NCBI RefSeq assembly: GCF_003576645.1
Contig: NC_044930.1
Location: 23,448,101-23,512,100, forward strand
Reading direction: 5' to 3'
Source: Ipomoea triloba
Taxonomy: Eukaryota; Streptophyta; Magnoliopsida; Solanales; Convolvulaceae
DNA length: 64,000 nt
The number at the start of each line of letters is the position of its first letter. Within the stretch, counting starts at the first letter, position 1. A model generated the notes under the pieces. It was not told the origin of the DNA, did no database searches, and saw only the letters and a list, made by a program, of their open reading frames with translations. Made by a program: the position numbers and the translations under genes. Of this stretch, positions 56,401 through 64,000 are shown in pieces.

Positions 56401-57045
56401 ATCTCCTCCTCCTCCTCCTCCTCCTCCTCCTCCTCCTCCTCCTCGCCGCTACTTTCCTGGAGACCCTCTTGTTCATCATCCTCCTTATAGCCTCCTCCTC
56501 CTCCTCCTCCTCCTCCTCGCCGCTACTTTCCTGGAGACCCTCTTGTTCATCATCCTCCTTATAGCCTCCTCCTCCTCCTCCTCCTCCTCCTCGCCGCTAC
56601 TTTCCTGGAGACCCTCTTGTTCATCATCCTCCTTATAGCCTCCTCCTCCTCCTCCTCCTCCTCCTCGCCGCTACTTTCCTGGAGACCCTCTTGTTCATCA
56701 TCCTCCTTATAGCCTCCTCCTCCTCCTCCTCCTCCTCCTCGCCGCTACTTTCCTGGAGACCCTCTTGTTCATCATCCTCCTTATAGCCTCCTCCTCCTCC
56801 TCCTCCTCCTCCTCGCCGCTACTTTCCTGGAGACCCTCTTGTTCATCATCCTCCTTATAGCCTCCTCCTCCTCCTCCTCCTCCTCCTCGCCGCTACTTTC
56901 CTGGAGACCCTCTTGTTCATCATCCTCCTTATAGCCTCCTCCTCCTCCTCCTCCTCCTCCTCGCCGCTACTTTCCTGGAGACCCTCTTGTTCATCATCCT
57001 CCTTATAGCCGCTACTTTCCTGGAGACCCTCTTGTGTGTTGTCCG
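56401..57045. repeat. 74-bp tandem array, eight units
   Basis: The landmark GCCGCTACTTTCCTGGAG recurs at 56,445, 56,519, 56,593 and so on, exactly 74 bp apart, ending with a shorter unit near 57,008. Each unit is a (TCC)n tract followed by a unique roughly 46-bp sequence. Units look identical or nearly so, indicating very recent expansion or gene conversion. The period is not a multiple of three, so open frames crossing it change phase and are not meaningful proteins. Confidence 0.95.
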
Positions 57046-57220
57046 TGAATTAAATATCGAAGAGACGCTTCCATGGAGTATCCAATTCATCCAGTCCGGC
57101 TGGAAGAAGTGGTGCAGAAATGCTGCAAATTATGTAATATCCCCGGAAGGCGCCATTCCACCATTTAAGTCTGTTAACTGCTTTAATTTGTTATTAGATA
57201 TTTCCCTTCTCCTTATTTAA
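57038..57220 (+). pseudogene. Right unit of the duplicated coding-like segment
   Basis: An open frame continues from the array through IEETLPWSIQFIQSGWKKW and NAANYV to a stop at about 57,218. It is homologous to 56,247-56,365. No domain is recognised and no start of its own is evident. Confidence 0.35.
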
Positions 57221-58024
57221 TGGGACTAAGCTTGGAGATTAATAACAATTGTTATCTTCTTTTTTTTCTCAATTCAATTCTCTTTATCCTCCCTACACTT
57301 CTTCTTCTTCTTTTTCAATTCCTTGTGCTTTCCTTCTTCTTCCTTTTGCAATTCTGTTCTTTTCATGGTATTATTAGAGCTCGTCTCGAACCTAGCTAGA
57401 GGCTTAATTAGGTGATTGAGACACACCGATTTCAGGCTACTCAAGAGTTTGTGGAGAGGTTAAGGGTTCGAATAATAGTCTGTCATCTCAACTTAGTGAT
57501 ATTAAAAAAGAAATTGATGTTGAAGTTAGCGTGAGTGGTCAAGAAATAATTGATAAATATTGATTTATTGATTTTGCTTCTTTTGTAAGAATGAATTGTG
57601 TTAACGTAACTACTATGAGGTGTGTGCTGCAAGTTGAAGTGAGAATGTAAAGGTGGAGTGGATTTCCTCTTGATACATATATGACTTTAAGATAATCAAA
57701 GTTCATATAGTATATGCTTCCATGTTAATGGTTTCCATTTGCCTCGTTCAGGCATATAATAATCTGCAAACTCCAGGAACCTGCACTCTCTTTTGTTGAA
57801 GATTAACGGCTTAGAATTGTCTAATTTCATATTTGGTGCAAGTATGGACTCTCATATATCAAATCATGTTTTCTTAGACTGACCCCCAAAACACAACTCA
57901 ACTGGTCAACCAACTCAAAAATAGTTGAGAAGCTTTACTTTGCTAGCCGTCACGCCGTGTAGACCGAGTTCAAATCTGGTTACTAGTTTGGTTCTATCAA
58001 ATGGGTTAGAAGATTAACGGCTTA
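57221..58024. other. Spacer, C/T-rich then AT-rich
   Basis: A pyrimidine-rich block (57,258-57,362) resembles a 5' UTR but is not followed by a gene. Near 57,945-57,990 there is a B-box-like GAGTTCAAATCTGG within a possible SINE trace. Confidence 0.35.
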
Positions 58025-58808
58025 GAATGCCATCATGTTGCGGCAGCGTGGTCTGAAATGGGATTGCCGTCTTCAACTCAACAGCAAGGTAACGTGGTTG
58101 TATGGTTTTTGAGTTACTTAACTTGCTTAATGAGGAATTAAAATGTCAATTTGTGATGGTTTGTTGGGTTTTATGGGAAAGTAGGAACGAGAAAGTTTGG
58201 AATGGGACTCCGTTTGCTTGTCACATGGTTACTAGTTTGGTTCTTTCATATCTATCAAACTAGATAGTTGCGCAGGATAAAGGACAAGAGATTGTGGATA
58301 AAGGACTTAGAAATGTTCGTTGGAAGCCACCGGGTATTACGAGATGATGGCGGGCGGTTTTTTGCGGCAAAAGGAATGCGTGTTATGGGTAATTATGAGG
58401 TTAAGGAAGCTTAGGCAGTTTGTAGGGACCGATTCTGATTTTCAAGTTGCAATATAGTATAAACGAGTCAACAATTGCCTCCACTGAGGCTCAAATCCAC
58501 TCCCATCATACATGTAAGAGTGCTAAACGGGACACCGGGTGCCACTTGACCACAAAGTCTGGCCTCAAGTTGTTTATAATGCTTTAGGTTCAAACTCTTT
58601 TAATTCTTGTTTTGGTTTTGTTATTGATGATGTTAAAGAAGTAACATCAACGATTGATGGTGTTGACTTCTATTTTGGTAAGCGATCTGCGAATCGTGCT
58701 ACCCATATTGTCGCTCGAGAAGCCGTTTCTTTGTCAGGTTGCAGGAAGTGGTTCGATTACCCTCCTCCTTATCTTGTTGATTGCCTTCAATCTGATTTAA
58801 TGAATTAA
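58025..58808 (+). pseudogene. LINE ORF2 3' relic with RNase H (RVT_3-type) domain
   Basis: With frame changes the plus strand reads a zf-RVT-like end (VCWVLWESRNEKVWNG, 58,168-58,215), then RNase H pieces (VLRDDGGRFFAAKGMR at 58,333, NYEVKEA) and, after a SINE insertion at 58,450-58,564, QVVYNALGSN, DVKEVTSTIDGVDFYFGKRS, ANRATHIVAREAVS and DYPPPYLVDCLQSDL, ending at a stop. This is the C-terminal order of plant L1-type LINEs and related RNase H proteins. Reverse transcriptase upstream is missing. The domain would cleave RNA in RNA-DNA hybrids but is broken here. Confidence 0.65.
58450..58564 (-). mobile_element. SINE inserted in the LINE relic
   Basis: The minus strand reads AGACTTTGTGGTCAAGTGGC (A box), TGGATTTGAGCCTCAGTGG (B box), GGCAATTGTTGACTC, then a short tail. 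TCAAGTTG occurs on both sides (58,442-58,449 and 58,565-58,572), a likely target duplication, and the RNase H homology resumes across it. Confidence 0.7.
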
Positions 58809-59085
58809 GTCTTTCTTTTCAAAAAGAAAATATAAGTGACACATAGATATTAAAATTTATTCAACAGTACAATTTCCTTAAATTTTATACGGAGTAATTG
58901 AACATGAAAATTGAAATTGCAAGATAACTCACTGACATGAAAATTTAGGGTTAATTGCAATTCTTTATAGTTAAGGTTGAACTAATTCCACCGCTAATTA
59001 TATACTAAAGTGACAATTTGAAGATCTTAGATAACAAATTCTATTAAACGAATCTAAAGCATATCACCGTCTTTAATTATATATA
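58809..59085. other. Spacer
   Basis: AT-rich, nothing recognised. Confidence 0.4.
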
Positions 59086-59259
59086 GTTAATTCCATTTTT
59101 GGTCGTGACAAATCACTTTTAGTTCTTTTTATTCAAAGCATTATCTTTTGGTTTTAGTATTATTGTGGCATTACCATTTTTAGTCCTCCATTAACAAAAC
59201 CGTTAACTTTCGTAAAATACAATAGTATTTAGGTCTTCAATTATGATTTTTTTTCAAAA

Positions 59260-59341
<82 letters not shown>

Positions 59342-59531
59342 GGTCAATCCACTTTGTGTAAAAAAAAAATCAAAATATCCTTGTATTTGATGACATTTCA
59401 ACGATTTTGTTGACGGGGAACAAAAAATGATCATGCAACAATAATACTAAGACCAAAAAGGGGTATTTTGAAAATGAAGGACTAAAAATGAATTACCAAC
59501 TATAAATCTATGATCAAAAATGAAATTAACG
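59086..59531. mobile_element. Foldback MITE with (TA)n at its centre
   Basis: GTTAATTCCATTTTTGGTCG at the left is matched by the complement of GATCAAAAATGAAATTAAC at the right, with inverted internal words (TTTAGTCCT/AGGACTAAA, ATTATTGTGGCA/TGCAACAATAAT). A (TA)n tract of about 70 bp (59,269-59,339) sits near the centre. Same family as 39,588-40,299. Confidence 0.65.
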
Positions 59532-59675
59532 CAATTATATACCTCTCTTTTTTTTTTCTCTCTCTCTTTTTTTACACTGTTGTACCAGTTCTCCAAATCA
59601 ACACCTAATTATCACTTTATTTTAGGCAACCCATCCGATCCTAAATTAAATTTGAATGATTTGCGACTACTTTAA

Positions 59676-60041
59676 CCGTCATTATACCGTGGACTATGGG
59701 TCATAGTTGATATTACAGTTATGTTGGAGTGATACTACAGTTGTGTTCAAAGGATACTGCAGTTGTGTTGAAAGAAAACTGCAGTTGCGTCCCGGAACAG
59801 AGGCCGTGTCATCCATCTGGAACTGCAGTGGTGTTGAAAAGATACCGTAGTTGGGTTGAACGGGTACTGCATTTGTGTTGAACGGATGAACGACCTCTGT
59901 TCCGTGCAATTGCAGTTTACTTTCAACACAACTGAAGTATCTTTTCAACACAATTGCAGTATCCGTTCAACACAACTGCAGTATCAGTTATGATCATGGT
60001 CCACCATACATTGTGGACCATGGTCCACAATATAATTTGCT
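59676..60041. mobile_element. Mutator-like MITE with minisatellite core, 9-bp target duplication
   Basis: CTACTTTAA is duplicated exactly at 59,667-59,675 and 60,042-60,050. The ends read CATTATACCGTGGACTATGG and, reversed, GCAAATTATATTGTGGACC. The core is made of the same 22-bp units as the element at 12,585, again switching orientation at a GGAACAGAGG/CCTCTGTTCC pair. The two elements are therefore close relatives inserted independently. Confidence 0.85.
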
Positions 60042-60390
60042 CTACTTTAATATGAATTTTGAGAGTCACGCGATTTTCATATATTTTCACTAGGATAATG
60101 CAATGATGTAAAAGAAATTGGTAATTATTGAACTTGAGAATATTGTCAATTATTATTGTGTGGATCATACTATTAAATAATTTACATTTAATATATAAAT
60201 AATATACTTTTAGCATATTAAAAATTTATAATGTATTTAGAAACAGTTCATTATTTGTGTACTAAAAGTACATTATTTTGTATATATGATGTATATTCAG
60301 TAAATAAATAATGTACTTTTTATTATGGTCTAAATATCAAGAATATACTCTCTACCCATAACTCCCTGTTGTACTCCTATCCTTTGAGCT
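60042..60390. other. AT-rich spacer
   Basis: Nothing recognised, apart from repeated TTATTTnnTGTACTnAAAGTACATTATTT words near 60,230-60,320 that can form a small hairpin. Confidence 0.4.
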
Positions 60391-60407
60391 TGCCATGTAA
60401 TATAGTT

Positions 60408-60583
60408 CTTTTAACGAGGTTTTCTCCTCGCCCTGTGACCCTAGCCGGCAAAGAACCATAAGGAGGTAAACCAGTCTAGGTTACCCATAGCTGACCGGCT
60501 TAAACCCAAGGGTTTGAGGATCGAACCTCCAACCTCTCGGTTGTAGGTAGAGCACTCTTACCGCTTAGGTTGTCCTTACAGAC
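60408..60583 (-). mobile_element. Au-type tRNA-derived SINE with 17-bp target duplication
   Basis: On the minus strand it starts AAGGACAACCTAAGCGGTAAG, has a B box GGAGGTTCGATCC, continues with GGGTAACCTAGACTGG and CCTTATGGTTCTTTGCCGG, and ends in a short T/A-rich tail. TGCCATGTAATATAGTT is repeated exactly on both sides (60,391-60,407 and 60,584-60,600), the long duplication expected of LINE-driven insertion. It resembles the plant Au SINE group as I know it. Confidence 0.8.
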
Positions 60584-60600
60584 TGCCATGTAATATAGTT

Positions 60601-60885
60601 GGTAGCATGTAGCGATGATGATGATAATTATAATAATAATGTAATAGTAATAATAATTTTTACTTTCTTGTTTCATTTTTTCTCTTAGGTCTTCTTCTTT
60701 CTTATTCCGCCTGACGGTAATAATGCGTTACCGGATATTATTTTAGTATTATTGAGTATTTGAATACAGTATTGAGTGCAGTGCTCAGTGTACAAAATGA
60801 GTTGAGTGTTGTTTTGTCTAGTAACAAGTGTCGTGTCTCTACAAGTATTTGTGAGCCGTTTATCTTCCTCAGCTCAGTAATGGAG
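60601..60885. other. Spacer
   Basis: AT-rich with GATGATGATAAT words. No gene. Confidence 0.4.
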
Positions 60886-61045
60886 CGTTAATGCCAAGGG
60901 CTGAGGAGCTGTTGAGCATTAATGCCTTGAGCTGAACGTTGGGTGTCAATGCTGAGGAGTTGAACGTTGGACATCAGTGTTGAGGGGCTGAACGTTAGGC
61001 ATCAATGCTGATGAGTTGAACCGTTGAGCATTGATGCTGAGAAAT
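60886..61045. repeat. Minisatellite, GCTGAACGTTGGGCATCAATGCT-like units
   Basis: Four to five diverged units of about 33-39 bp, each with GCTGAnnnGTTG and CATnAATGCTGA words. Confidence 0.65.
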
Positions 61046-61620
61046 GAGGTGTCTTGAGTAGTTTGAATGACAACTGTTTTGCTTTTGGGTCCTGCCAGTG
61101 GTTCTGGGTCGGATGCCCAATTATCCTTGTCACCGCCTTTCCTTTTTTTTTTTTTTTTTCTTTAATTCTTTGGTTTGTTGAGTCAAAATTTGTATGGTCT
61201 GCAAATTTGAGTTTGGGATTTGGGGAACATCTGCAGATTGCCCCCCTAACCGATTGCATAATCTGCGGCCAGGCCGGCTCGATCGCCGCTACAGGAAACT
61301 ACGAATTTGGGTGCTGTATGTATGTTCCAAATCACCAATATTAATTTTTGCATGCATTGATAGATATCCCCTCAATCCATCATATGTATTTGAATTGCCT
61401 GATATATATGTTCGCCCGCAACCAAGATGATAAATTCTGGACACATGTGCCTGATCTAGATGCTGATTTAACATATTTAGGATTAATTTGAATAATAAAA
61501 ATTTCGTATCAAGCTATACGCTCATGCCAAAATTCGTGTGAGTGTTGAGCAGGCTTCATTGATATTCTTGATTATCATAATATCGTTTTTTTTTTTTGGG
61601 AGTAAATTCTAACTAACTGT
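61046..61620. other. Spacer with unsupported open frames
   Basis: Overlapping frames of 78-96 codons at 61,054-61,430 show no domain and change base composition inside the frame. A G+C-rich patch lies at 61,225-61,300. Origin unknown. Confidence 0.3.
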
Positions 61621-61627
61621 TCATCCA

Positions 61628-61705
61628 ACATTAGAGACACGATGCAGGTCTGAATTGTGGACACAATGCAGGTCCAAGTTGAGGCCACTATGCAGGTCCG
61701 AATCA
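61628..61705. repeat. Three-unit short tandem repeat
   Basis: Units of about 27 bp with ATGCAGGTCnnA at their core. Confidence 0.6.
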
Positions 61706-61739
61706 TAGTTACCATGATTAAGGCTTCGAGTGTGTATTT

Positions 61740-62790
61740 TTAGGTTTAAGGAACGAACATAAACTTTTCGTTTCGATCCTAGGGGCGGCCCCAATGTTGA
61801 TTTTATGACTTTTGGGTAGTCAAAGGAGGGAATGAAAAATGTAGGAAAAATATATGTAGAAAATATAAGTATTGTATTGCTCAAAATTGCTTGTCCTCCC
61901 TCCAAGGATGGAGGGTCTATTTATACGTATTTTGGGCCTAGAGCCCTACAAGAAGGGCTGTTAGCGAACAGAGCTTTCGACAAACTACTCGTGTTCGAGC
62001 TCGGTAAACGTTCGTTTATGTTCGTTTATTAAGATAAACGAACATTAACAAACAAAATTTAGAACTCGGTTAATTAACAAACAGAGTATAAACAGTGGTA
62101 AGCTCGTTTGTTAAGTGTTCACGAACATGCTCGTTTGTGTTCGTTTAATAGTGTTCGTGAACAAGCTCGTTTGTGTTCGTTTAGTAGTGTTTGCGAACAA
62201 GCTCGTTTAGTGTTCGTTTAATAATGTTCGCGAACATGTTTACAAACACATATATATGTATAATTGTTCGTGAACTTAGATTATTTATTGTTCACGAACA
62301 AATTGTGTTCATGAACATGTGCAGGTGTTTGCTTATTAAGTGTCCACGAACGTAAATGAACATGTTTGTGAACGCGTTTGTTAACGTGTTCGTTAACGTT
62401 AACGAACACGTTCGTGAACATGTTCGCGAACGTTAACGAACACTAGCGAACGCTTAACAAACGAACACGAACAAGATTTTCAAAAACCTTAACAAACGAA
62501 CACGAACACGAACACTCCAAAATCCTTAACGAACGAACACGAACAGCCTCCGTTTGTTTATGTTCGGTTCGTTAACAGCCCTACCTACGAGGAATAAGAA
62601 TCATGACTCCTTCATATTGGGAGTCCTCGTTACATTATAACTAATAAGCCCTAATCTTTCTAACATTATAAATGCTAAGTCTAATCCTTATCAAACTCTT
62701 TAGTAGTTCTGCGCTGGGCCTCATTTTTGGGTTTTCATGATCAGTTGCTCTCTTGGGTCAGTCCATGTGACCCAGGCCTAGTGTATTATT
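61740..62790 (-). mobile_element. LTR-like sequence interrupted by a hAT MITE
   Basis: On the minus strand a TATA box TATAAATA (61,918-61,925) is followed by GACCCTCCATCCTTGGAGGGAGG and a leader ending near 61,800, an arrangement typical of Ty3/gypsy LTRs. The upstream portion continues on the other side of the MITE (62,592-62,790). The limits and the partner LTR are not visible in the window. Confidence 0.35.
61953..62583. mobile_element. hAT-type MITE packed with ACGAAC repeats
   Basis: The ends AAGGGCTGTTAGCGAAC and, reversed, TAGGGCTGTTAACGAAC are flanked by CCTACAAG (61,945-61,952) and CCTACGAG (62,584-62,591), an 8-bp hAT-like duplication with one mismatch. Between them are dozens of GTTCGTTTA, GTTCGTGAAC and AACGAACAC words in both orientations. 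No open frame. Confidence 0.7.
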
Positions 62791-62950
62791 CGTACTGTTA
62801 TCTTGGTTACTCAGGTAAGGATATTATCTCACGATTGAAGTTTACAGTACAAATGTTTTGTATGTTTGGTTTTGTATGCTCTTGTTTATATGATATGAAA
62901 TGAAAGCTAATTCGTTTTATGATTTTGTAAAATTGTTCGTACTTTACACG

Positions 62951-63943
62951 TGTTTTGTTGTTCAAACTTTGAAATCTGTCTCTATTTTGACTAACTATTT
63001 TTGAAAATATTGGGAAGAAATGGGCATTAATTACTGGGATGCCACGATGTGGATGCAGCAAACTATACACCAAAAAGGTCATATACCGGCGGTTATTTTG
63101 TTACTTAGGGCAAACTGGCGGAGGGTTGTGACTTGGGAAAGTTTTAGAGACAAATTGTTTTTAAAATACTTAAATTGGTTAAAATGTTAAGTTAATACTT
63201 AGCAAAGGTTATAAGCAACCGCCGCTAATACTTAGTGGCGGTTATAAGCAACTATCACGAATTAATTGTGCTTATATGTCATGAATTAAGTTTTCACATT
63301 TAAATAGTAGTGGTTAACATAATCGTCGTCAAATATTTATATAGCTACGGTTATATTAAATTGCCGCTAAATTTATGTCATTAAATAACTTTTTTTTTTG
63401 TAGTGAAGTGCAGAACTTTGAGGTGTGTAATACCTGAGACCAAGCAACTCCTCTAATTTATATATGAGTATATTTTTAAGCTATTCAGATCTTATGCTTT
63501 TGATGGAAGAATGATGAATTATATTGTGCCACTGAATCCAACATCAAAACTGCATAAGCATAGGAGTTTTGGGTGATAAAATATTTGGCATATCAGTTAC
63601 ACAATTCATCTATTTCAACTGTGTCTCTTCCTCAAGATGAGGGTAAGGAGAAATCTACATATATTTTTCCTTATCTTAGCTGGATTTTATTAATTAGAAG
63701 TCATAGAATTTCAAGATTGAATCGAAGAAATGTCAACTTTTATAAAATCATATCGAGTGGCCGTGGGTGCGTGATGGGTTTTACAAATTACTTGTGGGTT
63801 GTGTATGTTCACAAAAGCAAGCTGATGAGAAGGAGCTGCTTTTGAGCAATGAAGTTTGAGTATGTTTCCAAACAAATTTTTTTGTTTTTTGTTCTGATTA
63901 AATTTGTATTATTGAAAGTATTGAGTTAATGGAAAGATATTCT
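62951..63943 (+). mobile_element. 1 kb A-tailed dispersed repeat, copy 2
   Basis: It is collinear with 54,306-55,300 and shares the GCGGTTATAAGCAACTA and GCTACGGTTATATTAAATT words and the TTTTTTTTGTAGTG CACTA-like end (about 63,393-63,405). It also shares the frame ending ADEKELLLSNEV-stop and the tail GATATTCT followed by A. It is not flanked by the same sequence as copy 1, so the two are separate insertions or a dispersed duplication. Confidence 0.6.
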
Positions 63944-63959
63944 AAAAAAAAAAAGAAGT

Positions 63960-63967
<8 letters not shown>

Positions 63968-64000
<33 letters not shown>
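63968..64000. repeat. (TA)n microsatellite at the window end
   Basis: TA dinucleotides continue to the last base of the window. Confidence 0.95.

Noticed and set aside
56157..56564. 135-codon frame with poly-Leu and poly-Ser
   Set aside because: Most of it is the out-of-phase 74-bp array; only the short flanking segment is coding-like.
61002..61430. Overlapping frames of 78-96 codons
   Set aside because: They span a poly-T run and change base composition; no domain, start context or splice signals.

Overview
This 64 kb window is nuclear DNA of a flowering plant, most likely a eudicot. The evidence is GT/AG introns, plant-type Ty1/copia elements primed from the initiator Met-tRNA, tRNA-derived SINEs, Tourist, hAT and Mutator-type MITEs, a Helitron end, many (TA)n/(TTA)n microsatellites, and one plant-specific DUF4408/DUF761 gene. 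The mix would fit Convolvulaceae or Solanaceae, but nothing read here fixes the species. The window is gene-poor: one clearly intact host gene (42,018-43,016, minus strand), one broken RPA1-like gene (about 5,954-8,334) inside a probable Helitron, and otherwise transposable elements, many nested.

Layout. 1-3.4 kb: a copia LTR and gag relic cut by a cluster of very short LTR (TRIM) units in both orientations. 3.4-5.5 kb: MITEs and microsatellites. 5.5-10.5 kb: candidate Helitron with a nine-exon RPA70-like gene carrying in-frame stops and a hairpin-CTAG terminus. 10.5-13.6 kb: perfect hairpins, two Mutator-like elements with tandem-repeat cores, and a Tourist MITE. 13.6-21.3 kb: LTR-like sequence, a tRNA-Leu(UAG)-like sequence, and a deleted copia element on the minus strand. 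21.3-25 kb: MITEs and AT-rich DNA. 25-31.3 kb: a dead copia element split by a 4.2 kb CACTA-ended foldback whose right arm carries a Pack-MULE-like insertion. 32.2-37.6 kb: a Tourist MITE containing a nearly pristine copia element (1,373-codon open frame). 37.6-42 kb: inverted-repeat MITEs. 42-43 kb: the host gene. 43.3-52.3 kb: a run of elements with minisatellite cores and another copia relic. 52.8-64 kb: SINEs, a LINE 3' relic with a SINE inside it, a 74-bp tandem array, a hAT MITE made of dense ACGAAC-type repeats, and two copies of a 1 kb A-tailed repeat.

The most notable pattern is a family of short Mutator-like elements. Four copies (12,585-12,920; 43,306-43,990; 51,742-52,287; 59,676-60,041) have related ends of the type GCAAATTATAnnGTGGACC and exact 9-11 bp target duplications. 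Their interiors are tandem minisatellites: two copies share a roughly 22-bp unit and the other two have unrelated units. The second is the 4.2 kb CACTA-ended foldback with arms of about 1.6 kb, which would make a long hairpin RNA if read through. Coordinates come from reading by eye; arm identities and divergence were not computed.
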